Positions 45,954-55,303 of a stretch of 64,000 nt of DNA are shown here, one piece after another. Positions within the stretch are counted from its first letter, which is position 1. Each line of letters begins with the position of its first letter. Made by a program: the position numbers and the translations under genes. Source of the DNA: Tolypothrix sp. NIES-4075 (GTDB lineage Bacteria; Cyanobacteriota; Cyanobacteriia; Cyanobacteriales; Nostocaceae); the NCBI RefSeq assembly GCF_002218085.1, contig NZ_BDUC01000015.1, positions 1 to 64,000 of the forward strand, written 5' to 3'. A model generated the notes under the pieces. The model was not told the DNA's origin, made no database searches, and saw nothing but the letters and a program-made list of their open reading frames with translations.

Positions 45954-46802
45954 CTAAGACTTGAAATAACTAGGATTCCATTGCAACCAGTAATTTTCTA
46001 AGGATCTAGCAATAACATCAGCTAATTTACCGAACAGAGCATATAGCAAAATGCTCAATACAACAACATCAGTTTGCATAAATTCTCTGGCATTCATTGC
46101 CATGTAACCAATACCAGAATCAGCGGCAATTGTCTCTGCAACAATCAGTGTCAACCACATGATACCCAAAGAATAACGGACACCCACCAAAATAGATGAC
46201 AATGCCCCAGGTAGAATAATTCGCCAAAATAAACCCCAGGTACTTAAACCATAGACTTTTCCCATTTCAATTAATCCCGGATCGACGCTACGAATACCAT
46301 GAAAAGTATTTAAATAAATCGGAAACATGACACCCAAAGATACAAGAAATAATCTGGCTTCATCACCAATACCAAACCACAAAATTACCAAGGGAATTAA
46401 TGCCAAATTGGGAATATTACGCAGCATTTGAATAGAAGTATCTAACAATTTTTCCGCAATCGGAGAGATGCCATTAAGTAAGCCTAAGATAAACCCAATA
46501 CTTCCCCCAAGTAAAAATCCGGAAATTGCTCTTGTGGCACTAATGCTGATATTTCTAAATAGTTCACCTGTCTTGGCTAAATTAATAGCAGCACCCAAAA
46601 CACTTAAAGGTGCAGGTAAAATGCGGATTGGAATTAAGCCTATAGAAGAAAATAACTGCCATAAGACAATTATGACTAAAGGTACTAACCAAGGTATTAA
46701 TGATTGAATATGACGATTTTTCAAAAACAATATGTTTATTTTTTGCTTTTTCATTGTCTGGCTAGAACGTAAATTATTAGGACTAGACGAAATAATTTTC
46801 AT
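45954..46802 (-). CDS. ssuC: ABC transporter permease SsuC/TauC type
   Basis: 282 residues, six TM helices. EAA-type loop: MGKVYGLSTWGLFWRIILPG, then ALSSILVGVRYSLGIMWLTL, and ETIAADSGIGYMAMNAREFM, all typical of sulfonate permeases. Met17 (46754) is an alternative start. Last gene of the minus-strand transport cluster; the only permease here for at least three SsuA-type proteins. Confidence 0.93.
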   Translation of the reverse strand: MKIISSSPNNLRSSQTMKKQKINILFLKNRHIQSLIPWLVPLVIIVLWQLFSSIGLIPIRILPAPLSVLGAAINLAKTGELFRNISISATRAISGFLLGGSIGFILGLLNGISPIAEKLLDTSIQMLRNIPNLALIPLVILWFGIGDEARLFLVSLGVMFPIYLNTFHGIRSVDPGLIEMGKVYGLSTWGLFWRIILPGALSSILVGVRYSLGIMWLTLIVAETIAADSGIGYMAMNAREFMQTDVVVLSILLYALFGKLADVIARSLENYWLQWNPSYFKS

Positions 46803-46863
46803 CGGATTCTATTCTATATTTGTGAATGATGTTTACAAAACTGCTGGATATAGATTTGTTAAA

Positions 46864-47676
46864 CTAATTTTTCCACGCAGCAATTACAGTAATAGGCAAT
46901 TCTTCTGTAAAAATTCCTGAAGGCTCTACCTGTAGAAGAGATTCTCTTAAATCAACCTCGAATTTATGGCGGTTTTCTCCCACAAAAGATGGTAGACAAA
47001 AAGCTGTAGAATAGAGATAACCAATGTAGCTATCAATTGTCCAAGTTTTATTATATTTGACTTCATAATTAGCCTGACGGGGAAAGGGTGATTTAGCTAA
47101 GATTTCTTCATGAGAAACTGCTACATTTTGCCATACACCGTTACCACCTTGACCTGTGCGACGTTGTTCACCTAACCAACGTTTGACAACTGAAATTGCT
47201 GTTTTTTTCCACGGATGCTCACTATTCCAAGGGTCTTCATAGGTTTTGATAATAGCAAGACCACCATCATCAGAGAGTTGGTTGTATATGCGTTCTAGTA
47301 CCAATTCTCGCTGCATCCAGTGAAAGGCTCTACCAATGGTCACTAGCTTGAATTTACCAGCAGCAGGAGAGATATTTTCTGCTCGTTCTTGTACCCAACT
47401 GATATTAGTTGCTTTCGCTGCTGCTGCTTGTTGTTGTGCTTCTTGGAGCATATCTGCATCAGGATCTAAACCGATGACTTCTTGAAAGCGATCGCTTAAA
47501 GGAATCGCAATTAAACCAGCACCACAACCTAAATCTAGCAGCCTTCCTTTACCATTGAGTTGAAATTTATCTGTCAACAAATTAAACAAAACAGATGGAT
47601 ACTGGGGTCTGTAACGCGCATAGTACCAAGCTGCACCTTCAAATAAAGTTGGGTCGTAAGTTGTAATTGTCGTCAT
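46864..47676 (-). CDS. class I SAM-dependent methyltransferase
   Basis: 270 residues. FEGAAWYYARYRPQYP N-terminus, SAM loop RLLDLGCGAGLIAIPL (about 45-60), EVIGLDPDADML, and ITIGRAFHWM-type motif (VTIGRAFHWMQRELV), as in the YcgJ/Coq5-like group with C-terminal WTIDSYIGYLYSTAF. Encoded between ssuA and ssuC, 61 bases from ssuC. Its presence in a transport operon is notable; a methyl-sulfur substrate is possible but unproven. Confidence 0.87.
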   Translation of the reverse strand: MTTITTYDPTLFEGAAWYYARYRPQYPSVLFNLLTDKFQLNGKGRLLDLGCGAGLIAIPLSDRFQEVIGLDPDADMLQEAQQQAAAAKATNISWVQERAENISPAAGKFKLVTIGRAFHWMQRELVLERIYNQLSDDGGLAIIKTYEDPWNSEHPWKKTAISVVKRWLGEQRRTGQGGNGVWQNVAVSHEEILAKSPFPRQANYEVKYNKTWTIDSYIGYLYSTAFCLPSFVGENRHKFEVDLRESLLQVEPSGIFTEELPITVIAAWKN

Positions 47677-47739
47677 ATTTTCAAAATCCTAAATTTGTAT
47701 TAAAGGTAGTAAGGACTTTAGTCCTTCTAAACCTTGCAT

Positions 47740-48849
47740 TTACCGTTTAGCTAGCACTTCTTGAGGTGTAATTTTGGCATATTCTTCAGGTGACAAAAAA
47801 CCATCTTTGACATTCACCTTTTTGGGTATGAGTTTTAAGCTATACCATTTGTCTGCCACTTCCTGCTGCTTTGTAATGATTTTATCCGTGATTGGTACCA
47901 AAGCAAAATCATACTTGCTGTGCATTTTCTCTAAAGTAGCTACATCCAGTTGCGTCACAGGTGCAAGTAATTCGGCTATTTCTTTCGGATGTTGTTTTGA
48001 CCAAACTTGTGCTTTTTGTAGTTCGTCTAAAAAGACTTTAATTACTTCTGGATTTTCTTGATAAAATTTACGTGATGTAGTAAAAAAGTTGTTACTATCC
48101 CGCAAACCATTACTGCCATCAATCAGAACACGACCGATTTTATTTTGCTCGCTTCTAGTGACAAATGGCTCCCAGATAAACCAAGCATCTACTTTACCTT
48201 GACTGAATGCTGCACTCGCATCAGGTGGTGGTAGATAAACTGAAGTTACATCAGTGAGTTTTAGCCCTTCTTTTTCTAAAGCTCTGAGTAGAAGGTAATG
48301 ACCGATAGATGCTTTTTGGAAAGCAACTTTTTTTCCTTTCAAATCTTTGACACTTTTAACGCTTGAGTTGGTAGGAACTAAAAGTGAAACTGCTTTCCCA
48401 TCACTGGAATTAGCAGCCAAGTATACAAGAGGTGTTCCGGCTGCTTGGGCAAATACAGGTGGTGATTCAGCGGTTAAGGCAATATCAAGCCCGTTTGCAT
48501 TTAGGGCTTCTAATTGTTGTGGTCCAGCAGCAAATTCGGGCCATTCTACTTTATAACCAAGGGATTCTAATTTTTTATTGAGATTGCCTTGCTTTTCTAA
48601 AACTGCTAAAGCAGTAAGCTGTTTAGAACGGACAATTCTGACTACTTTGTTGCTACTACTAGATGTACTAGCTGTATTGGTAGTATCAGATGTAGATGAA
48701 GCTGCTTGTTTCTGAGTATTATTCTGTGGTGTGCTGCAACTGAACAGTGTAGTGGATAAAACTAAGCTGTAACCAAGAACAAATAACGCCGAACGACGAC
48801 TGATTCGTCCGCACTTCCATGATTCAAACTTATATTTTAAATCTTGCAT
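47740..48849 (-). CDS. ssuA: ABC transporter substrate-binding lipoprotein SsuA type
   Basis: 369 residues from ATG 48849; the frame is open to a TTG at 48921 but the ATG gives a sensible signal: RRSALFVLGYSLVLSTTLFSC, lipobox LFSC (Cys38), with twin Arg before it. The mature protein has VEWPEFAAGPQQLEALNANG, ESPPVFAQAAGTPL, VKDLKGKKVAFQKASIGHYL, AWFIWEPF. A Ser/Thr/Asn-rich linker follows the lipid Cys. Binds alkanesulfonates for SsuBC. Confidence 0.92.
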   Translation of the reverse strand: MQDLKYKFESWKCGRISRRSALFVLGYSLVLSTTLFSCSTPQNNTQKQAASSTSDTTNTASTSSSSNKVVRIVRSKQLTALAVLEKQGNLNKKLESLGYKVEWPEFAAGPQQLEALNANGLDIALTAESPPVFAQAAGTPLVYLAANSSDGKAVSLLVPTNSSVKSVKDLKGKKVAFQKASIGHYLLLRALEKEGLKLTDVTSVYLPPPDASAAFSQGKVDAWFIWEPFVTRSEQNKIGRVLIDGSNGLRDSNNFFTTSRKFYQENPEVIKVFLDELQKAQVWSKQHPKEIAELLAPVTQLDVATLEKMHSKYDFALVPITDKIITKQQEVADKWYSLKLIPKKVNVKDGFLSPEEYAKITPQEVLAKR

Positions 48850-48903
48850 CAGATGATTAGAAAAATTACAAATCAGTGGAGGGTTAGAAATTTCTTTGTT
48901 TGT

Positions 48904-48929
48904 CTTTTTAATTGTTAACAATTAAAAAG
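48904..48929. promoter_or_regulatory. 26-bp perfect palindrome upstream of ssuA
   Basis: CTTTTTAATTGTT and its exact complement, no loop, 55 bases before the ssuA ATG. Not the island operator. Likely a regulator site or AT-rich cruciform. The rest of 48850-49212 has a decayed GATTTCCGACTT.../GAAGAAG hairpin (about 48985-49035) and the stem at 49082-49106. Confidence 0.45.
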
Positions 48930-49081
48930 ACTTCTTGCGTCAATTCTAGGACTTCAGCAGAGTAAGTATGAGGAGTTTGGTAGGTCAGATTTCCGACTTA
49001 TTGAAGAAGTTGGGAATTTTGCAGAACATCAAAATTATAAAAAACTATCTTTTTCAAGGGTAGACGCGGTTTATTGAGGTA

Positions 49082-49106
49082 ATAAGGTGGGAATTACCCA
49101 CCTTAT
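49082..49106. terminator. 10-bp stem-loop after the SfnB-like gene
   Basis: ATAAGGTGGG (49082-49091) pairs with CCCACCTTAT (49097-49106), loop of 5. It lies about 107 bases past the truncated gene's stop on the minus strand. No T-run follows, so it may slow or process the RNA but does not surely terminate it. Confidence 0.4.
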
Positions 49107-49212
49107 GAATTTGCCATTTCAGAGGATAACTTAGGCAAAACTTAAAAGTGAAAACTTGTGATTTAAGAGTATTGGGTAATAAGTGGGAATTCTTGATTAA
49201 GTACCCAATTAC

Positions 49213-49707
49213 CTAATCTTGCACGGCGGAGAATACCCGTAAATCGGCGGAAGCTATACCCGTGCCGAAGCTTTTAACGCCATTGACGCGAAAATTTTCA
49301 CCTTCTGGGCTAATCTTCAAGCGCGTATCTCGCGTGTTGATAGCGTTTGCCCAAAACAGATTATTCTGGGCACTTTCTCGATAGTATCTATCTTTTTGTT
49401 CTGGGGTTCCGGAAACGTGACCCAAGGCAACTAAATTTAAATGATTGCCGTACAATTGCCCAATAGAACCATCAGCCTGAGATAGTTGTTGAACAATTTT
49501 TAAAGCTTCTATCCAAGTGGCACCAACACCACCGTAGGGTTTTGGTACTATTAGGGGAAGTAAACCGCTTTCACGCAGTCGTTGTATTTCTAAATCAGGA
49601 ATTCCGGCTTTGATATCGCGTTCTACTGCGGTTTGGGAAAGTTCTTGGAAAACAGAAGAGGCAATTTCAATCCAATCTTTTGATTCTTTAACAAGTAGTT
49701 GCACCAT
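49213..49707 (-). pseudogene. SfnB/DszC-like acyl-CoA dehydrogenase family monooxygenase, truncated
   Basis: 164 codons equal to the N-terminal 40 percent of a sulfur-acquisition oxidoreductase (SfnB family, about 400 residues): IQRLRESGLLPLIVPKPYGG, QLSQADGSIGQLYGNHLNL, NLFWANAINTRDTRL, GVKSFGTGIASADLRVFSAV, then QD and TAG. The flavin-binding and C-terminal helical parts are absent and do not reappear downstream. Family members use reduced flavin to desulfurise sulfones or thiophenes, consistent with the surroundings. Likely inactive. Confidence 0.82.
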
Positions 49708-49766
49708 CGCTGTTATTTTTCCTTGTTTTTGTTATTTGGTATTAGTAGTTAGTTGTTAATCATTAT

Positions 49767-50573
49767 TTATGCACTAGCTGAATTCAATAAATATGAATGT
49801 ACTGGTTCTAACTCTTGCAAGCGATCGCTCTTACCCATCACCCGTCTTAAAATCTTCTCTACTGTAGTCGCTAATACCGCATCTCCCCTAACTCGCGGAC
49901 GTGGAAGATTAATCTGTAAATTTAAGCCTATCTGACCGTTTTCAATTAATACCACTCGGTCTGCCAGCACAACGGCTTCTTCTACATCATGGGTAATCAG
50001 CAATGCTGTAAATCCTTGCTCAAGCCATAGTTTCTCAAGTAATTGCTGCATTTCAATTCGCGTTAGCGCATCCAATGCTCCCAATGGCTCATCTAGCAGC
50101 AACAAAGCAGGTTGACTTGCCAATGCTCTTGCTAATGCCACCCGTTGCCGTTGTCCACCAGAGAGAACGGCGGGCCATTCATTCGCTCTGTCTTCCAGCC
50201 CCACAGCCCGCAAGACTTGCAGAGCGCTTTGTCTTGCATACACTTTTGAGCTTGAATGGCTTAAGCCTAACTCTACATTTGCTAGTACTCGTTCCCAAGG
50301 TAGCAACCGTGCATCCTGGAACATCATCCGAATACTTGGGTTAATACGATGATGCGAAATTTTATTATTCAACAACACATCACCTGCACTTGGAGCATCT
50401 AGTCCAGCAACCAAGCGCAGCATTGTACTCTTACCACATCCACTCCGACCGACAATGGCGACAAATTCCCCTGGCTGAATATCTAAACTCACATCTTGCA
50501 AAACTGTTTTCCCCCCAAAGGACTTTCGTAGTCCTTGGAGTTTTAAATGCATTCCACGCGCTTGATGTTTCAT
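49767..50573 (-). CDS. ssuB: ABC transporter ATP-binding protein SsuB type
   Basis: 268 residues. Walker A GRSGCGKST (42-50), Q-loop MMFQDARLLPWERV, signature LSGGQRQRVALARAL, Walker B ALLLLDEPLGALD, switch THDVEEAV. MMFQDxRLLPW is typical of nitrate/sulfonate importers. The operator at 50672-50697 lies 99 bases upstream, so it has its own promoter though it follows the nitroreductase gene. Powers SsuC. Confidence 0.94.
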   Translation of the reverse strand: MKHQARGMHLKLQGLRKSFGGKTVLQDVSLDIQPGEFVAIVGRSGCGKSTMLRLVAGLDAPSAGDVLLNNKISHHRINPSIRMMFQDARLLPWERVLANVELGLSHSSSKVYARQSALQVLRAVGLEDRANEWPAVLSGGQRQRVALARALASQPALLLLDEPLGALDALTRIEMQQLLEKLWLEQGFTALLITHDVEEAVVLADRVVLIENGQIGLNLQINLPRPRVRGDAVLATTVEKILRRVMGKSDRLQELEPVHSYLLNSASA

Positions 50574-50671
50574 ACCGAAAATCTCCTTATATATCTATAT
50601 ATGCAGTCCGTACCTCTGATAACTCTGGCTTTGATCTCATCCATGCAGCCATCAAAACTCGTTTTATAAAC

Positions 50672-50697
50672 TACGGTAACTTGGTCGGAATACAGTA
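50672..50697 (-). promoter_or_regulatory. sulfur-island operator 5 (before ssuB)
   Basis: Minus strand TACTGT-attc-CGAC-caagtt-ACCGTA: one arm perfect, the other 5 of 6; core CGAC. GTT and TATAAA follow. Only ssuB can be its target, because the neighbouring gene on the other side ends here. Confidence 0.72.
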
Positions 50698-50798
50698 AAT
50701 TTTATTTCTAGTAGTTTCACACAGTTAGCCAAAAAAGGCAAGTATCTTTTTATGAAGAAGGGTTGTATCGAAAGGGATAAAGGGGAAAATGTTAATTA

Positions 50799-51620
50799 TC
50801 AACGTAATTGAAACCCCAAATTCTGCAAAGCTGACCGCAAGCGATCGCGTCCTGATAAAGACTCAGCAAACGCTATTCTTTTAGCAGAATGTTCTGCCCA
50901 ATCACCGGCAACATTCATTTGCTGAGAATTGTAGAAGTCTTTCATCACTTGGTTATAGAAAGAGATATCCTCATCTTGTTCTGTTAATTTATAAGTTTCC
51001 CGATGCAACACTGCTGCTTGGGGTAAGCGTGGTTTAATTGCTGTCTCTACTGCGGAATCTGCATAACCCACACACAACCCAAAAACTGCAAACACATGAG
51101 GTGGTAAGTCTAAAACCTCCGCAACACCTTCGGGATGGTTACGCATCGCACCAATATATACAGTTCCCAAACCAAGAGATTCCGCTGCGACCACAGCATT
51201 TTGCGCTGCTAACGCTGCATCTATCGCTGCCATTAAGAACATTTCCAGATAATCTAATCCTTCATGAGGTAAGGAGCGACTTTCTGCAACGTGAGTCAGT
51301 CTCGCTAAATCTGCTAACCACACGAGAAATAGCGGACATTGACGAATATGCGCTTGATTACTAGCTAATTGTGATAACTTTTCCTTGCGGTTTGCATCTT
51401 CAACTGCAACTACACTCCACGTCTGGAGATTCGAGGAAGTAGACGCTGACTGCGCTGCTGCTACCAAGGTTTCTAGAGTTCCTGGTGGTAAAGCGTCACT
51501 TTTGTAAGCACGAATCGAACGGTGAGATAAAAGAGAACCGATACAGTCATTCAAGGGGATATCTGTATTAAGGCTGTTAATGCCATAACGCTGATTAAGC
51601 AACTCGGTAAAATTGGTCAT
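50799..51620 (-). CDS. nitroreductase-family NAD(P)H-flavin oxidoreductase (NfsA/Frp-like)
   Basis: 273 residues. HRSIRAYKSDALPPGTLETL (FMN site), SASTSSNLQTWSVVAVED, AAQNAVVAAESLGLGTVYIG, GLCVGYAD. Large NfsA/FRP subgroup, uses FMN as cofactor. Placed between ssuA2 and ssuB, it could supply reduced flavin to SsuD, SfnB-like or LLM monooxygenases of the island (inference). Confidence 0.88.
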   Translation of the reverse strand: MTNFTELLNQRYGINSLNTDIPLNDCIGSLLSHRSIRAYKSDALPPGTLETLVAAAQSASTSSNLQTWSVVAVEDANRKEKLSQLASNQAHIRQCPLFLVWLADLARLTHVAESRSLPHEGLDYLEMFLMAAIDAALAAQNAVVAAESLGLGTVYIGAMRNHPEGVAEVLDLPPHVFAVFGLCVGYADSAVETAIKPRLPQAAVLHRETYKLTEQDEDISFYNQVMKDFYNSQQMNVAGDWAEHSAKRIAFAESLSGRDRLRSALQNLGFQLR

Positions 51621-51677
51621 GATTTTTTTTTGGTAAATAACGTAGGTTGGGTTAGCAAAGCGTAACGCACCCTAATA

Positions 51678-52781
51678 TTACCTTTTGGGTGAAAAAGCTG
51701 CATATTGCTCTGGTGAGAGCATGGCTTGTTTCACATTAACCTGCTTGGGTAGCAATTTCAAATCATAAAATTTATCAGCAACTTGTTGCTGAATATTAAT
51801 TAATGTTTCATCAATTGGTACAACACCAAAATGCCTTCTTTGAGTTGCTCTTTTCATTGACTCTAAATCAATTCCCAATATAGGTGAAAGGGTTTGTGCT
51901 ACTTCTTCTCGATTCTTGTCAGACCAATCCTCTAGTTTTTGAATTTCTTCTAAAATCGCCTTAATTGTTTCTTGATTTTCTGTAGCAAATATTCGACCTG
52001 CTAAATAATAACCACCTTGTTTAGAAATGCCTTCGCCAGTAATTAAAACACGAGCATTAATTGATTTTTCCGCAGCCGCAAAAAAGGGGTCCCAAATTGC
52101 CCAACCATCAATACTACCTTTAAGAAAGGCAGCACGAGCATCAGCAGGTGGTAAAAATACAGGTTGAATATCAGTGTATTTTAATCCGGCTTTTTCTAAT
52201 ATTTGTACTAGTAAGTAATGAGCGCTAGAAGCTTTTTGAACAGCAATTTTTTTGCCTTTCAAATCAGCTATTGTTTTGATTGGAGAGTTCTGAGGAACAA
52301 GAATAGCTTGACCGGAAGGATTAGCAGCGATTCCGGCAATGTAAGCGATAGAGGCTCCTGCTGCTTGGGCAAAAATCGGTGGTGTTTCTCCGGTTTGTCC
52401 AAAGTCAATACTGCCTACATTCATTGCTTCTAAAAGCTGTGGTCCTGCGGGAAATTCTATCCATTGTACAGATTTACCTTCAGGTTGTAACCGCTTTTCT
52501 AATACTCCTTTAGCCTTAAGGAGTATTACTGCTTTTTGATAGCCAAATCTAATTACTGATGCCTTGGCTTGAGTTGGGTTATTAGTAGATATAGCAGTAG
52601 TATTGCTTGCATTGTTGGCTGTGCAAGCGGCAAATAAGACGCTGAGACATAAGCCAGTAATAAAAGCCCCAGCGATGGGAATAGATACAACCGATAGGAA
52701 TTTGTTTTTATTCGCAAATTGGAATACTCCGAATCTCTTCAACGCTGCAATTAATCGCTGAAAAATTGAACTAGTCATCAG
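51678..52781 (-). CDS. ABC transporter substrate-binding lipoprotein, SsuA type (second)
   Basis: 367 residues from ATG 52781 (MTSSIFQRLIAALKRF). AGGGA lies 8 bases before it, and the operator at 52809-52834 would fall inside any longer frame, so this start is firm. TM-like signal then LFAAC (Cys52). Core: VQWIEFPAGPQLLEAMNVGS, ETPPIFAQAAGAS, DLKGKKIAVQKASSAHYLLV, GWAIWDPFF. A paralogue of the proteins at 17.7 and 47.7 kb. Confidence 0.93.
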   Translation of the reverse strand: MMTSSIFQRLIAALKRFGVFQFANKNKFLSVVSIPIAGAFITGLCLSVLFAACTANNASNTTAISTNNPTQAKASVIRFGYQKAVILLKAKGVLEKRLQPEGKSVQWIEFPAGPQLLEAMNVGSIDFGQTGETPPIFAQAAGASIAYIAGIAANPSGQAILVPQNSPIKTIADLKGKKIAVQKASSAHYLLVQILEKAGLKYTDIQPVFLPPADARAAFLKGSIDGWAIWDPFFAAAEKSINARVLITGEGISKQGGYYLAGRIFATENQETIKAILEEIQKLEDWSDKNREEVAQTLSPILGIDLESMKRATQRRHFGVVPIDETLINIQQQVADKFYDLKLLPKQVNVKQAMLSPEQYAAFSPKR

Positions 52782-52808
52782 AATTTCCCTATCTAATATC
52801 TTAATTTG

Positions 52809-52834
52809 TACATTAAATCTATCAATTAACCGTA
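52809..52834 (-). promoter_or_regulatory. sulfur-island operator 6 (before second ssuA)
   Basis: Minus strand TACGGT-taat-TGAT-agattt-AATGTA: left arm perfect, right arm 4 of 6, core TGAT. It ends 28 bases before the ssuA ATG; the -10-like sequence is weak (TAAGAT, 5 bases on). Confidence 0.65.
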
Positions 52835-53036
52835 GTATTTTAGCAGAAAACAGCGATTGAGCTTTGCTTAGGCTACGCGATCGCACTCAAGCGGGCACTT
52901 TGGGCGATCGCATATTGGGATAGCTACTAAGGCAAGTCCTATTTGCTAACAAGGCAGGACTATCATCGATGAAAAACCCTTTTTCTCTAGTTCCTAGCCA
53001 ACAGAAGCGGCTAGAAACTAAAGGTCTAGTTTAAGG

Positions 53037-54791
53037 TTAAAACCTGAAGGTGGTACGCAGCCAACCAACTACACTACCAGGATTGTCGGCATTAGAGTCT
53101 GGTGCGGTAATCCAGATGAAACCGGGCGTAATCGCAATATTGTCGCTAAGTTGATATTGGTAGAATGCCTCAACGTGCAGGGAGGTATCCTTGTCTACTT
53201 GACCAGCACCTGCTCCCAAATCGACATTTCGACTCAAGGCAGTCAGTTTTGGTTCCATACCAATAAAAACACCTCCCAGACTGGCTTTTTTAAACAAATC
53301 GGGAAATGCTAGTCCTAACCCCCAGTCCCAGACTTCAGCATCTCCGCGCCCCAGATAGCGGTGTGCGGAATAACCAACCCACCCATTGACTGCAAACTTG
53401 GGACTAACTTTATAGAACGCCTGTACGCCGTAAAGATTACCCACAGTTCCCGTTCCAGCTACGGTGCTGTTTGCTAGGTTACTCCCGATTACTGGACCGA
53501 AGTTTGTTCCGGTTAGACCTGTTGTATTCGGTGGGCTGTAGGTATTGGCGTAAGTTAAAGCCAACCGAAAATTATTCTTAGGACTGTAGTATGATAACTG
53601 TCCCAGAGCTACATACCTGCCAGAAAATAAGCCATTATCAGGTGCAGGATTGTTACCATTAATAGCGGTGTAGGCTAACCCTAATTGCCACTGTTTACCG
53701 AATTGCTGGAGTATCGCGATTCCCGGACCCGTATCTCCATAATCATAGACCATATTTCGGCGTGCATATCGTGAAATCGCATTAGCAGCAGACCCCTCAA
53801 AGTATGGGTTGATCGGACCACTCAAGCCGATCTCAAAAGCTCCATCAGACTGGGGAAAAATGTTGACTTGGGTACTTTTAGTAGGTTTAAACTGATAGCG
53901 AAGTCCAGAGATATAAACCTCATTTCTTGAAAAAGCAGGACTGGCATTATCAGAAGTTCTCCCGTCAGTAGTTCCGAATATTCCACTTCTTGTTCCTCCT
54001 AAAGAAGCAATATTTCCAGCTTGCAGTGTCGTCCGTAGTTGATCTGTGCCGGTAAAACTGGTGTTCAAAATTAGGCGAACCCGGTCTTGAAATGTGATGA
54101 TCCGAGGTGCAGCTGTTTTGGTGACGACGTTATTGCCGGCTAAAACTCCGCCAATAACAGTCTCAACTTCACCCACCAATTTAGTTGTAGTTGAAAACTG
54201 ATTTGCTTCGACTTGTGCCGTCCGTGCTTCTAAGTTATCTAATCTTCCCCGTAATTGAGCAAGCTCTGGGCGAAATTCTTCTGATAACCGTTGTAAAGTT
54301 GTTAAGTCTTCTTTTGTGGCAAGATTTGCTGTTGATGATGCAATCAATTTCGTTACTTGGTCTAAGCAAGCATTTAATCCTGCTGCAAATTCGTACCGCG
54401 TTAAGGCACGATTTCCGCGATATTTGCTGTCAGGATAGCCTGCTATACATCCATACCGCTCAACTAAAGATTGAAGCGCTTGAAATGCCCAGTCTGTAGG
54501 TTGTATATCTGAGAGTTCCGATACCGATGTTACTGGTTCAGCGGTTGGTGTTTCCGGTGTGTTTTGAGCAATTATCTGACGTAGGGGCGCTAATTTTACA
54601 TCCGGGAAAGTAGAATTTGCTGTACCTCCTGCCTCAAACGCAGTTTCATCTAAAGGCGATAATGTAGGTGATGAAGTTTTTGCCTCTGTCTGTGTTCCGT
54701 CTTCAGCAAGAGTTTTCGCGCTAGCTGCTAAGAAAAACAGCATTAAAAACATTGGGAAAGTAAACAGAAAATTGCCAATTTTTTTTTTCAT
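53037..54791 (-). CDS. outer-membrane porin, SLH domain, OprB/iron-uptake-porin family
   Basis: 584 residues from ATG 54791 (GTG 54806 also possible). Signal peptide (KKKIGNFLFTFPMFLMLFFL...ASA). SLH domain about 90-150 (DWAFQALQSLVERYGCIAGY, LTRYEFAAGLNACLDQ), then a short coiled coil (FRPELAQLRGRLDNLEARTA) and a beta-barrel ending in aromatic WLRTTFRF. Cyanobacterial porins of this kind are anchored by SLH to the wall. The operator at 55041 points to it, suggesting a sulfonate-inducible outer-membrane channel. Confidence 0.93.
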   Translation of the reverse strand: MKKKIGNFLFTFPMFLMLFFLAASAKTLAEDGTQTEAKTSSPTLSPLDETAFEAGGTANSTFPDVKLAPLRQIIAQNTPETPTAEPVTSVSELSDIQPTDWAFQALQSLVERYGCIAGYPDSKYRGNRALTRYEFAAGLNACLDQVTKLIASSTANLATKEDLTTLQRLSEEFRPELAQLRGRLDNLEARTAQVEANQFSTTTKLVGEVETVIGGVLAGNNVVTKTAAPRIITFQDRVRLILNTSFTGTDQLRTTLQAGNIASLGGTRSGIFGTTDGRTSDNASPAFSRNEVYISGLRYQFKPTKSTQVNIFPQSDGAFEIGLSGPINPYFEGSAANAISRYARRNMVYDYGDTGPGIAILQQFGKQWQLGLAYTAINGNNPAPDNGLFSGRYVALGQLSYYSPKNNFRLALTYANTYSPPNTTGLTGTNFGPVIGSNLANSTVAGTGTVGNLYGVQAFYKVSPKFAVNGWVGYSAHRYLGRGDAEVWDWGLGLAFPDLFKKASLGGVFIGMEPKLTALSRNVDLGAGAGQVDKDTSLHVEAFYQYQLSDNIAITPGFIWITAPDSNADNPGSVVGWLRTTFRF

Positions 54792-55040
54792 TTTGATAGA
54801 ACACACAATTCGGTCTAGTACAAATCCTCTGCGCTTCTAGACGCACATCTTCGGATAACATTGGAGAAAAAAGAAAACTCTTATTAGCAATGAGGTAAAA
54901 GCTTCAATTTTGCGGTTCTTTGCCACTCTGATTCAGTGCCTTGTATCTGGATCGGCATCAAAACTATCCCCTGCTAATCACAAAATTAGGCAAGAGAAAA
55001 TCATTTTATAACAATGACCAAACCGCTTGATTAATTAATC

Positions 55041-55066
55041 TACGGTAAACGGGTCAAATTATCGTA
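55041..55066 (-). promoter_or_regulatory. sulfur-island operator 7 (before porin)
   Basis: Minus strand TACGAT-aatt-TGAC-ccgttt-ACCGTA; one mismatch. The dyad extends outward to AATCTACG...CGTAGATT. 250 bases before the porin ATG, so a long leader is implied. In the 512-base gap 54792-55303 nothing else was recognised. Confidence 0.7.
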
Positions 55067-55303
55067 GATTAATCTTACTAGATAGGAGTATTTCATACAA
55101 ACTGTATGAGATGAGTATTTCTAGCTACATACTATACATAATTTAAAATTACGAGGAAAAGCTTGTGTTAAAAAATAATATCTGGTAATATACATTTTTC
55201 AAAAAATAACTCCGCTAATTCGGTAGATTTAGTGTATTTTCAATAAAATTGCCGTTGTGTTACTTTTTTTGCTAAAAGTAATCAAAAGAATTAATTCAAG
55301 AAT

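Noticed and set aside
52782..52886. Longer N-terminus for the second SsuA
   Set aside because: It would contain the operator, and the ATG at 52781 has AGGGA at the proper distance and a good lipoprotein signal.
55219..55244. TTCGGT-like site before the aldo-keto reductase
   Set aside because: Right arm absent and YGAY core absent; cannot be counted as a ninth operator.
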